From contig OY969762.1 in assembly GCA_963702835.1 (NCBI GenBank), forward strand, positions 3,119,125 to 3,183,124: a stretch of DNA of 64,000 nucleotides, read 5' to 3'. The stretch comes from JAFGAV01 sp041479055 (GTDB lineage Bacteria > Acidobacteriota > Aminicenantia > Aminicenantales > JAFGAV01). The position numbers and the translations under genes are program-made. Position 1 is the stretch's first letter. The number at the start of each line of letters is the position of its first letter. The notes under the pieces are model-generated. The model did not search any database, had not been told where the DNA came from, and saw nothing but the letters and a program-made list of their open reading frames with translations. Positions 16,874 through 23,471 of the stretch are shown piece after piece.

Positions 16874-17923
16874 ATGGCCATGAAGCGCCTTTTTCGCTCG
16901 CCGGAAAAGTTTGAAGTTATCAATCTCTTTACTTCGCTTGGAAGGACGCATGGTTTCAGCCTAAGTGGTAACGGCGGCCAGGACAAGTTCCTCCAGATGG
17001 TGAAAAACTCATTCGATGAGAGCCTCAGAAATTCCATGTTTTTGCACGGGCGCCGCACCCAGGCTATGTTCAGCTATGTGGCTGCTTCGCTCGGCCGGGC
17101 TAGTCTTATCAAGGAAGAAGATGCTGGGGAATTTTTTGTGACCGATCCCGACCTTAAAATACCCGATTTCCATATCGTTCTGATGGACGCTTCCAACTTT
17201 TTGGTTGAAGTAAAGAACTGTCGGCATGATCGGCATGATTTGAGAAAACCCATGATACTGAAGCGCGGCTACCTAGAAGCTCTTGAAAGATATTCGCGGC
17301 TTTTGGGCATACCCCTTCGATTTGCAGTCTATTGGTCCCAGGCAAGCCTTTGGACGCTTGTGTCTTTGCCCCACCTCCCACGCCAAAATGGAAATGGATG
17401 GATCGATATGTTCAAAGCTATGAAAATCAACGAGATGGCGGATCTTGGTGATATGTATGTAGGGACGACGCCACCGCTGGTTCTGCGGATTATAACGGAT
17501 CCAACTAAGCCGCGCTGCCTAGATGACCAAGGCCACGTCAATTTCACCATCGGCAAGCTAGAGTTTTATTGTGGGGGTATACGCATCGACTCAAAGGAAG
17601 AGCAGCGTATGGCCCATTACTTCATGTTACACGGAAACTGGACCGGTAGCGAGCCGAGGGCGCACATCATAGAAGGCAGCTTGGTTCATATCGATTTTGA
17701 GGTGAATCATCCAGCGCCTACAAGCGGCCAAGAGTTTGAAATACTTGGGTATCTAAGCACCATGATTTCTCGAAGATTCAACGATCTAACCGCGCCTAAG
17801 GGAACGATCGAACGGTTGGTTCCTGCCAGCTCCCCGGGTTCTTTAGGAATCGTCATTCCTCGCGATTACAAAGGGAAGCATTTGCCGCTGTGGTGCTTCG
17901 TGCAAGAGCCAAACTATGAGTAG
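16874..17923 (+). CDS. Cassette 2: PD-(D/E)XK nuclease-like protein
   Basis: A 349-residue soluble protein with no recognised close family. Residues 97-114 read IPDFHIVLMDASNFLVEVK, a PD-x13-ExK arrangement (Asp98, Glu112, Lys114) in a strand-strand context as in restriction-endonuclease-fold enzymes; an upstream Gln/Asp helix (GGQDKFLQMVKNSFDES) could supply the remaining acid. The C-terminal 200 residues are beta-rich and have no assignment. A nuclease is inferred from the motif only. It occupies cassette 2, starting 20 nt after the core site. Its base composition is lower in GC than the host genes around it, consistent with capture. Confidence 0.62.
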   Translation: MAMKRLFRSPEKFEVINLFTSLGRTHGFSLSGNGGQDKFLQMVKNSFDESLRNSMFLHGRRTQAMFSYVAASLGRASLIKEEDAGEFFVTDPDLKIPDFHIVLMDASNFLVEVKNCRHDRHDLRKPMILKRGYLEALERYSRLLGIPLRFAVYWSQASLWTLVSLPHLPRQNGNGWIDMFKAMKINEMADLGDMYVGTTPPLVLRIITDPTKPRCLDDQGHVNFTIGKLEFYCGGIRIDSKEEQRMAHYFMLHGNWTGSEPRAHIIEGSLVHIDFEVNHPAPTSGQEFEILGYLSTMISRRFNDLTAPKGTIERLVPASSPGSLGIVIPRDYKGKHLPLWCFVQEPNYE

Positions 17924-17940
17924 GATCTCGTGGCCGTAAG

Positions 17941-18030
17941 CCAGCTAACAATAGAATGCAGCCGACGGCGGGATCACACACCTCGTATTTTTGACACTCA
18001 CCCGCCGCGGCTAATCCGAGGCGATATATG
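17941..18030 (+). repeat. attC site 2
   Basis: It opens with CCAGCTAACAA (17941), the reverse complement of the core at 16854-16862. The stem GCCGaCGGCGGG (17961-17972) pairs with CCCGCCGCGGC (18001-18011), leaving one extra A unpaired. A 28-nt loop lies between the arms. The closing GTTRRRY core is not recognisable, so the right end is approximate and this junction may be degenerate. Confidence 0.62.
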
Positions 18031-18069
18031 AGCAATAATACAACATGACTAATAGCGGAGGTCCATTTT

Positions 18070-18558
18070 ATGGGTATGAATCCTTTTGATTTTTATAGTT
18101 GTTTTGTGTGTCCAAATTATCAGGACTTTTGTGAGGAAGAAAACAATGTGAGGAAAGGCTTCAATGCAGCTCTAAGCGCTTGTCATATGGCAGATAATTA
18201 TTACAATTATTATAAAGCAAACGACCCGGACAAAGTATCTTCTTTTAAGCAGTTGAAAGATTTCCAGATCGACCTATCCTCCAAAAAACAATATTTTAAT
18301 GATATTCAAAGCATAGCAAATGCCTACAAACACTTGTACACTCGCTCCAGCAAGCCTCATGTTACGATTGAATCCGGAGGAGTCATCACGTGCATTCGAA
18401 TCCACGGAAACAATGTCGTAGAAATTGATGGATGCGGGACCGATGATAGCGGCAAAGATGTTGTCATCTATACAAGAAAAAACTTACAAAAAGTTAGATT
18501 AAAAGAAGCTTTGAGTCATGTGCTTAATATCTGGCAGGATATATTGTTTTCAGATTAA
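18070..18558 (+). CDS. Cassette 3: hypothetical protein
   Basis: A 162-residue AT-rich gene with a strong GCGGAGGT ribosome site 9 nt before the ATG. The product is mostly helical in its first half (Tyr/Asn-rich, ADNYYNYYKANDPDK), then a small beta segment (KPHVTIESGGVITCIRIHG). Two Cys near the N-terminus (SCFVC) may bind metal. The helix-rich front with a conserved-looking NAYKHLYTR resembles hypothetical cassette proteins that I cannot place. No signal or membrane segment. Its base composition differs strongly from the host genes. Confidence 0.6.
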   Translation: MGMNPFDFYSCFVCPNYQDFCEEENNVRKGFNAALSACHMADNYYNYYKANDPDKVSSFKQLKDFQIDLSSKKQYFNDIQSIANAYKHLYTRSSKPHVTIESGGVITCIRIHGNNVVEIDGCGTDDSGKDVVIYTRKNLQKVRLKEALSHVLNIWQDILFSD

Positions 18559-18601
18559 TAGATTAAGCTGCATTATTGTTGAAATGAAACCGTATATATC
18601 A

Positions 18602-18651
18602 AGACAACCCAGCCGACCACTAAGGGCGGCGGCTGATTTTATCTGTTATGT
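18602..18651 (+). repeat. attC site 3
   Basis: A compact site of about 50 nt: AGACAAC opens it, the stem CAGCCGaCC (18610-18618) pairs with GGCGGCTG (18628-18635) leaving one extra A, and GTTATGT (18645-18651) closes it. The loop is 9 nt. The closing core begins cassette 4 and matches the complement of the opening of attC site 4 at 10 of 11 positions. Confidence 0.68.
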
Positions 18652-18683
18652 TGCGGTAGAGGATTCAAAAGCCTTTAATAGCA

Positions 18684-19535
18684 ATGCCTAGCATTCGAAT
18701 CGGAGCATCTGGGATCATCGATGCCGCCTTGTGGATCCGGAATCGACTTTCAGATTTCAACGTTCCCCAACCGGCAGGTAATCGCCTTATGAAAGCATGC
18801 ACGCTCCTTCAGGACGCGAACCAACGGAAGATCCTCCTTCGGCCCGACGATGAAAAAACGCTATACGAAGTGACCGAAGCTCAATGGACAGTCCTTGAAC
18901 ACTACGTCGTCGCTCACGCACTTGGTGCGAAAGACCGGACGTTGCCGCCCATACTGCTCGACAAGCTCGAAACAATGCTATCAGGAGCCGACACTGAGGA
19001 AGACGACAAGAATCCACTAGCAAGAAACACGCAGTTCGAGCTCTACGTAGGCGCGACTCTCGTAATGGGTGGCGTACAGACGTGGCTTTATGAACCTGAT
19101 CTACAAATCGACTATCTTGGTTCCAAGATAGGCGTTGCGGCCAAGCGCGTCCGAAGCGCCAGGCAGTTGATTAAGCGAGCCAAGGATGCCGCTATTCAAA
19201 TTAGGAAATCCGGCTTGCCTGGCATCGTCGCTATGAACGTCGATGTGTTGTTAAGAAAGACCGGCATGGGCGACTTAGGAACTGAACAGCTCGACGAACG
19301 GCTTGCTGCGCTAAAGATGGTCGATAACCTTTTGTCAAAGTACGAGGAGGTGCTCGCATCGTTGGTTTTCGCGCGAGACGCCGTATGGCAGTTCAGCGGA
19401 GAGAAACCTTCAATTGAACTAGCGATTTGGTATCGATTTGTCACCTATCCAAGAAGCCAAAAACAGAGAGAATTCGGCGAAGAGTTCTGGCGCAGAGTCC
19501 GCGAGCGCATCGACGAGAGAATGGCGAATATCTGA
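18684..19535 (+). CDS. Cassette 4: degenerate PD-(D/E)XK-like protein
   Basis: A 283-residue soluble protein. The middle part reads RNTQFELYVGATLVMGG, then YEPDLQIDYLGSKIG and VAAKRVRSARQLIKRA. This resembles the helix-Glu, PD strand and E-x-K strand of the restriction-endonuclease fold (Glu119, Asp139, Lys154), but the usual second acid is Ala152. Either the acid has moved to the helix or the domain is inactive. The C-terminal helical domain (about 200-283) includes a basic tail. The ATG at 18684 follows the core site by 38 nt. It forms the last cassette. I do not recognise a named family. Confidence 0.6.
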   Translation: MPSIRIGASGIIDAALWIRNRLSDFNVPQPAGNRLMKACTLLQDANQRKILLRPDDEKTLYEVTEAQWTVLEHYVVAHALGAKDRTLPPILLDKLETMLSGADTEEDDKNPLARNTQFELYVGATLVMGGVQTWLYEPDLQIDYLGSKIGVAAKRVRSARQLIKRAKDAAIQIRKSGLPGIVAMNVDVLLRKTGMGDLGTEQLDERLAALKMVDNLLSKYEEVLASLVFARDAVWQFSGEKPSIELAIWYRFVTYPRSQKQREFGEEFWRRVRERIDERMANI

Positions 19536-19542
19536 TGTAGTA

Positions 19543-19640
19543 CGCAACCTAACAAGCGATTAAATCCGATGGCGAGTTGCTTTTGTAATAGGATACCAAC
19601 GCGGAGCCGCCGCAGCTCAATCGATGTGCTTGAATGATTG
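19543..19640 (+). repeat. attC site 4 (degenerate right end)
   Basis: CGCAACCTAACAAGCG opens the site; ACCTAAC is the standard RYYYAAC box. Weak pairing can be drawn between AAGCGATTAAATCCG and the complement of CTCAATCGATGTGCTT near 19616-19632, with several bulges. No closing GTTRRRY core is visible, so the end of the array is eroded or the last cassette junction was lost. Confidence 0.5.
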
Positions 19641-19892
19641 TGGAGATGAGGAAGGTAGGCTGCTTTCTGAACTTCTTAAGCCCGGAGGCCTGCAAGGCGC
19701 TTGGATGGGGTCTCTGACAGGAAACAATGAATAAATGTCGTCTAGTTTGTCGGGGTTCGCTATCAGCCACCGCTTGAAGGCTTCACTAATAACTTCGAGG
19801 TCAGCAAGCCGCCGGCTGCAGATTTCGTAAAGCTCGTCCCGGCTACGCGCTTTGAAATGGGCTTGGGCGTCACGATCTTTCTCCCATGACCA
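19617..19892 (-). pseudogene. Remnant of a coding frame behind the MNT gene
   Basis: The minus strand is open here and reads like protein: WEKDRDAQAHFKARSRDE, LYEICSRRLADLEVISEAFK, RWLIANPDKLDDIYSLFPV. There is no plausible start codon in frame. It begins inside the 3' end of the nucleotidyltransferase gene in another frame, so it may be that gene's original C-terminal extension after a one-base shift, or the tail of a partner gene. The last 30 residues (Ser/Pro-rich) run into attC site 4. Confidence 0.35.
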
Positions 19893-20292
19893 GCGCCGCG
19901 CGCTCTCGCTCCAGGGGAATCAGGTCGCCGGCCCGCCTCAGCACGAAAAGATCGTATTCATCAGCTTCCCTTTCGTCCAGGGCAAAGAGCCGAGTTCCGC
20001 GCACGATTTCGAGCGCTAGAAAAGGGTCCGCCTCTTCAAGTAACACTAGATCTACGCGACGGCATCTGAAAAAATCTTCCAGATCCGAGGCCAGCGCGAC
20101 TTTCTGCCGGACGGACGGAATTTTCTCGGCGAACTTGATCCCGATATCGATATCCGAGTCCGATTCAGGAAGCTGGGATAACATGCCTTCTATCCAGGCG
20201 GAAACCTCCTCGGCGCGGCTGCCGAACGAATAGAGGATCGCGATGCCGTAACGGTGACAGATTTCGTTCAGGGATTTGATATTTGCGGACAT
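19870..20292 (-). CDS. MNT-type nucleotidyltransferase
   Basis: A 140-residue minimal nucleotidyltransferase. LYSFGSRAEEV holds the GS motif and ESDSDIDIGIKF the two catalytic Asp, with a third Asp in RRVDLVLLEEADP. The start at 20292 has CGCGGAGG just before it; the frame upstream to 20448 lacks support. MNT proteins usually pair with a HEPN toxin and modify it by adding AMP; no HEPN gene follows here, only a start-less remnant. It is divergent from the relBE pair. Confidence 0.78.
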   Translation of the reverse strand: MSANIKSLNEICHRYGIAILYSFGSRAEEVSAWIEGMLSQLPESDSDIDIGIKFAEKIPSVRQKVALASDLEDFFRCRRVDLVLLEEADPFLALEIVRGTRLFALDEREADEYDLFVLRRAGDLIPLERERAALVMGERS

Positions 20293-20436
20293 GGCCTCCG
20301 CGCCTTTCGAGCAAAGATTACAGGAATTTCTAGGGGAAATCAATTGTGCCGGATGGAAATAAGAGGCCGGCCTCAATTTATTGAGATTCCTAGAGTCGAT
20401 TGGCGTCCTTTTATTGTTGAGAGTTTGTCGGCCATC

Positions 20437-20472
20437 TTGACAATACACAAATTATGTGTATTATTTGTGTAT
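20437..20472 (+). promoter_or_regulatory. relBE promoter with overlapping inverted-repeat operator
   Basis: TTGACA (20437-20442) and TATTAT (20459-20464) are 16 nt apart, a near-consensus sigma-70 promoter. ATACACAAAT (20443-20452) and ATTTGTGTAT (20463-20472) are perfect inverted repeats, with a third TGTGTAT half site between them. The repeat covers the -10 box, so binding by the antitoxin would block transcription, as in self-controlled toxin-antitoxin operons. Confidence 0.75.
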
Positions 20473-20492
20473 CCCTTTCAGGAGGCAAAGCC

Positions 20493-20717
20493 GTGCAGAT
20501 TAGACACAACATCACTTTGGACGAAGAAATATCCGGCGAGCTGGATAAGGTGGCCAAAGAGCTCGGCGAGAAAAAGAGTTATATCATAGAAAAAGCTTTG
20601 ACGGCCTACTTTGACCTCCTGGACCTAAAACTCGCCAAAAAAAGATTAAAGAATCTAAACGAGGGTCGGGATAAGCTCGTGGATGCCGAAAAGGTTTGGA
20701 AGTCCCTTGGAATCTAG
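20493..20717 (+). CDS. RelB/CopG-like antitoxin
   Basis: A 74-residue protein with a ribbon-helix-helix N-terminus (VQIRHNITLDEEISGELDKV then GEKKSYIIEKALTAYFD) and a charged C-terminal tail (KLVDAEKVWKSLGI) for toxin binding. The GTG at 20493 was chosen because AGGAGG lies 8 nt before it and the homology begins there. It is followed by the toxin gene after 2 nt. The operator just upstream fits autorepression. Confidence 0.82.
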   Translation: MQIRHNITLDEEISGELDKVAKELGEKKSYIIEKALTAYFDLLDLKLAKKRLKNLNEGRDKLVDAEKVWKSLGI

Positions 20718-20719
20718 TC

Positions 20720-21001
20720 GTGTACGAGCTCAAGTTTCTGGGGAAAGCTGCGGACGATCTCAGGAAGATCGACCGAGTTCATCAAAGGATTATTAAAGAA
20801 AAACTGTTGATACTAGCCGAAAATCCGGAGGCGCTGAAAAACAATATCAAAAAACTCGCCGCGGACGAGGATTTTTACAGGCTGAGAGTCGGCAGCTATA
20901 GAATCATTTTCAAGAAAGAAGAAAAACGGCTGACCATCCTTGTTCTTCGCATCGGCCACCGTAAAGAAATCTATCTGTCTTTGAGGGTGTTCACTTTTTG
21001 A
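20720..21001 (+). CDS. RelE/ParE-family toxin
   Basis: A 93-residue protein with the RelE fold signature: KFLGKAADDLRKIDRVHQRI, then LAADEDFYRLRVGSYRIIF and the end LTILVLRIGHRKEIY with catalytic-type Arg and His. RelE members cut mRNA on the ribosome; ParE members poison gyrase, and the sequence alone does not fully separate them, though the R-x-G-x-YRIIF and RIGHRKEIY pattern favours RelE. The start is GTG 20720. A decayed second copy of its last 90 nt lies at 22382-22472. Confidence 0.85.
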   Translation: MYELKFLGKAADDLRKIDRVHQRIIKEKLLILAENPEALKNNIKKLAADEDFYRLRVGSYRIIFKKEEKRLTILVLRIGHRKEIYLSLRVFTF

Positions 21002-21045
21002 GGATTGGTGAGCGTGAATAGGGCGCTCGGCACTGCGGGCCGGCT

Positions 21046-21093
21046 TAGTAAATGATGTGGAGGGCGCCGGGTTTGGCCTGGATGCGTAGTTCG
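21046..21093 (-). pseudogene. Tail fragment of a lipid-kinase gene copy
   Basis: The minus strand reads ELRIQAKPGALHIIY then a stop, matching the end of the diacylglycerol-kinase-like protein encoded at 23609-24553 (VRIQAKPGALRLIC, stop). Nucleotide identity extends over about 50 nt. The rest of the copy is gone. It lies directly after relE. Confidence 0.65.
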
Positions 21094-21167
21094 GGCTAAA
21101 TACAACCTATCTGAAGAATTTTTTTAAAGTATATCTCGGCCCGGCCAAAAACCACAGCCCTCGATTT

Positions 21168-21941
21168 CTAACGCTTCTCTTTGTCTTTCCCGTCCAGCTT
21201 GTTTTCCAGCAAGTTGATGGCCTGCAGGATGATGAAGGTCTCGTCGTTCGTCTTGATATCGAGGATGATTTCGGACTTCTTCAGGAGCTCCTTCATCCTG
21301 CCAGATAGATAGGCTATCGAATTGGATATATAGAACGGGAAGTACCAAAAATAGCCGAACGCCAGGATGAGGCAGAAGACCCCGATGACGGCCATTATGT
21401 CGATGATCCTGGCCGAATCGTGTTTCGTTATCTGGCTCTTGCGCTCGACCGCCTGCATGTTGATATCGTTGATAGTGTTGATGGCATGCCTGAGCTTTTC
21501 AAAGGCCGGCTGGTATTCGTTGAAATACAGAGCGCGGCCTCCCTCCCCCTTGACGATCTGAAGGCAGAGGTTCGCGTACAAAACATAATCCTGATCGACC
21601 GTGGCCGCATATTCCCTTTCATGGATCTCGGTGATGTTGCTGTTTTCGGACTTGAGGTTGTTCTCGAATTCGGTCCTGCCGACTTCAAAGAGCTTCAGGT
21701 AGTAGTCGGAGGTCTTTTTGTCGTTGGCCGGGTTGAAGACGATGCTGTTGATGGCCGTCCGCATGTCCTCGAGGGCCGAGATCATGTTTTTGGAGTAGAC
21801 CAGGGATTTGTAGTTATCTTTCAGGATGTTCTCGGCGTCGTGCGAGAGCTTACCGATATAATAAGAATAGAAGATCACAAGGACAAGGATGATGAGGAAC
21901 AAGAACCCCAAGCCCAAGCTCAGTTTCTTCTTGAGTGTCAT
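21168..21941 (-). CDS. Membrane-bound four-helix sensor domain without output domain
   Basis: A 257-residue protein. One membrane helix at about 8-28, an extracytoplasmic helical domain (about 30-180) of the MCP/KinB sensor type, a second membrane helix at about 185-205, then a short cytosolic part (KELLKKSEIILDIKTND) that ends in a charged coil. Sensors of this build normally continue into HAMP, PAS and histidine kinase domains; here the frame ends at TAA/TAG 50 residues after the membrane. It is either a truncated kinase or a stand-alone sensor that works through a partner. The flanking sequence is full of gene fragments, which favours truncation. Confidence 0.65.
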   Translation of the reverse strand: MTLKKKLSLGLGFLFLIILVLVIFYSYYIGKLSHDAENILKDNYKSLVYSKNMISALEDMRTAINSIVFNPANDKKTSDYYLKLFEVGRTEFENNLKSENSNITEIHEREYAATVDQDYVLYANLCLQIVKGEGGRALYFNEYQPAFEKLRHAINTINDINMQAVERKSQITKHDSARIIDIMAVIGVFCLILAFGYFWYFPFYISNSIAYLSGRMKELLKKSEIILDIKTNDETFIILQAINLLENKLDGKDKEKR

Positions 21942-22142
21942 GATGCCTCCAAGGGGAAATCCGTTTCAGTCAACGCATTATTCCCATTGTAGTCCGATTC
22001 GCGGCGAATGGGAATCTTCCGGGCCAAACAGCCGGGGCCCGCTTGGCGACGTTCGCATTTGGCCGCATGCAATGCTCGAGAGGGATCTTCAGCGCTGTCT
22101 GGGAAGCGGCCGGCATTTGGGATTATTTGGGGGTGGTATTTG

Positions 22143-22369
22143 GGGGTCGGACCGAACTATTTAATTAAAATCAATAGAGATGGCGACACTCTTAGGGCGC
22201 TTTTGGGTCCTTTTCAACTTATTTTGGGCGCAAAAACAGGCTTTTTTCTAGGTGGGCTCAGATTAAATGGGCAACTTTTTGGGACTAAAAAAGAAATTAT
22301 TTGGCCCAAGTCGCCGCTTGTTGTCCGACCATCTTTATTAAAATAAGCAAGTTATTTCGGTCAGACCCC
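22143..22369. repeat. MITE-like AT-rich element with 14-bp inverted ends
   Basis: GGGGTCGGACCGAA (22143-22156) and TTCGGTCAGACCCC (22356-22369) are inverted repeats with one mismatch, enclosing about 200 nt that are clearly richer in A and T than the flanks and hold no credible gene. This resembles a miniature inverted-repeat element. The rest of the 600-nt gap between 21942 and 22541 holds only the gene fragments listed. Confidence 0.45.
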
Positions 22370-22381
22370 AACGGCGTTTTC

Positions 22382-22472
22382 AACTGATCATCCTCATTCT
22401 CCGCATCGGCCACCGTAAAGAAATCTATCTGTCTTTGGGGGTGGTTGCTTTTTGAGGATTGGTGGGCGTGAA
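22382..22472 (+). pseudogene. relE tail fragment
   Basis: About 90 nt match 20929-21018 with about ten differences and encode LRIGHRKEIYLSLG and the shared stop region, plus 15 nt of shared 3' flank (GAGGATTGGTGxGCGTGAA). The 5' part of this second relE copy is missing. It abuts the GHKL fragment at 22503. Confidence 0.8.
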
Positions 22473-22502
22473 AACGGTGACCATTAATTTTTCTCTGAAC
22501 TG

Positions 22503-22563
22503 ACTCGCGGAGAAGCTCGACGCTCTCGGCAGAGTGGCGCTCACCGATGGAGACGATGTGCCG
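22503..22563 (-). pseudogene. Fragment of a GHKL ATPase gene copy
   Basis: About 61 nt match 15856-15916 of the GHKL ATPase gene (same strand) and encode RHIVSIGERHSAESVELLRE, against RHIVSIGERLYAESVELLRE in the intact gene. Its reading frame overlaps the 3' end of the nucleotidyltransferase gene, which ends inside it in another frame. Confidence 0.75.
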
Positions 22564-23098
22564 CGCGCCGCTTCTTAAGTGACTCCCTGAAGATAACCAG
22601 CTTCTCAGCCATCCCTTCCCGAAGGGACCATCTGCGGATCTCCCTCAGGTCGACGCGCTGGCTCAGACTTACCAGGATCGCCTGTTCCAAAGACTGTCGG
22701 TCGTTCCAGTGATAGAACGCCGCGAGGCGATCCTTGATGCAATCCGTCGGCGATAAGAGCTTGAGAATCTTATCTCGTTTTATTATCTCCGTTATGTTCT
22801 TCACCGGTTCTTCGCCGATCGAGAGAGGCGGAGATAAAAATTCAATTATAAACGGGGTGTCAGGATGACGGAAATGCCGCCCGTCTTCCGAAAATCCGAT
22901 TGTCCTCATCGCCTCCCTGAGCTTCCTTCGCGCTACATATGAGGTCAGGACGAAATCCAGGTCATAGGAAAGATATTTATTTTGGGAATAGATCGTCACG
23001 CAGGCCCCTCCCGAAAGGACAACCTCTATTCCCTGACCTCTAAGGTAATCCGAGAGATGAGCGGCAAGGTCAGGCAATGGGAAGCGCTTGAAATTCAT
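22541..23098 (-). CDS. Nucleotidyltransferase, AbiEii/DUF6036-like
   Basis: A 185-residue protein. VVLSGGACVTIYS is the GG-S-like nucleotide loop and YLSYDLDFVLTS supplies the D-x-D metal site; TPFIIEFL gives a third acid. This is the core of nucleotidyltransferase toxins of the AbiEii/MenA sort and of DUF6036 proteins. The last seven residues (AAHRLHR) are encoded by a piece of foreign sequence (the GHKL fragment), so the natural C-terminus has been replaced. Its ATG overlaps the stop of the upstream winged-helix gene by 1 nt, which implies translational coupling. Toxin activity is inferred from gene pairing. Confidence 0.7.
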   Translation of the reverse strand: MNFKRFPLPDLAAHLSDYLRGQGIEVVLSGGACVTIYSQNKYLSYDLDFVLTSYVARRKLREAMRTIGFSEDGRHFRHPDTPFIIEFLSPPLSIGEEPVKNITEIIKRDKILKLLSPTDCIKDRLAAFYHWNDRQSLEQAILVSLSQRVDLREIRRWSLREGMAEKLVIFRESLKKRRAAHRLHR

Positions 23099-23427
23099 CA
23101 GAGCGGCTTCCCAGTTCTCCTAGGCCTCAACCGCGGCCGGTAGAACCGAGCGACCTCTTCCTGGGGCATAAATCCGAGAGCCTTTTCCAGGAGGGTTTCC
23201 AGCTCTTTTTTGAAAGCATAACGAGGACTCAACCCGAAAAGGCGGACTTTGCCCCTCCGCCGGCTATAGACGACGCCGGCCTGCTCCAGTTTCAGCAGCT
23301 GGTTCTGGACCGTGTTCAGATGGAACTGGAATGTTCGGGCCACCTCCCGGGGGTACGCCTCGCCATGGGTGAACAGGAATAGAAGAATCTTTTCCTTTTT
23401 CTCTGATCCAAGCAATGCCTCCAGCAT
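23098..23427 (-). CDS. Winged-helix regulator, likely antitoxin partner
   Basis: A 109-residue DNA-binding protein: GSEKKEKILLFLFTHGEAYP, then EVARTFQFHLNTVQNQLLKL (recognition helix) and VVYSRRRGKVRLFGLSPRY (wing). The start at 23427 has AGGAGG 8 nt before it; an ATG at 23457 has none. Together with the overlapping nucleotidyltransferase gene it forms a wHTH-NTase pair like AbiEi-AbiEii but much shorter. The palindromes just upstream are the probable binding sites for self-repression. Confidence 0.72.
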   Translation of the reverse strand: MLEALLGSEKKEKILLFLFTHGEAYPREVARTFQFHLNTVQNQLLKLEQAGVVYSRRRGKVRLFGLSPRYAFKKELETLLEKALGFMPQEEVARFYRPRLRPRRTGKPL

Positions 23428-23471
23428 CTCCGCCTCCTGGCCTCGGACAAGGCTCATCGACCAATAAATCA

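Larger units (their letters stand above)
16262..19640 (+). mobile_element. Array of four integron-type gene cassettes without an integrase (CALIN-like)
   Basis: Four one-gene units, all on the plus strand, are each followed by a structured site. The core-like sequence at the start of three units is the reverse complement of the sequence opening the site at their end: GTTCGGTG (16262) with CACCGAAC (16802), GTTAGCTGG (16854) with CCAGCTAAC (17941), and GTTATGTTGCG (18645) with CGCAACCTAAC (19543, one mismatch). This is the rule for integron cassettes, where both halves come together in the excised circle. Three of the sites hold a hairpin stem with one unpaired extra base, the mark of attC strand selection. 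No tyrosine recombinase gene is in the window. Base composition drops in units 2 and 3. Confidence 0.75.

Noticed and set aside
22008..22346. A 112-codon open frame on the plus strand
   Set aside because: It spans a MITE-like AT-rich segment and unrelated flank, has a Trp/Gly-rich low-quality sequence, no ribosome site and no domain.
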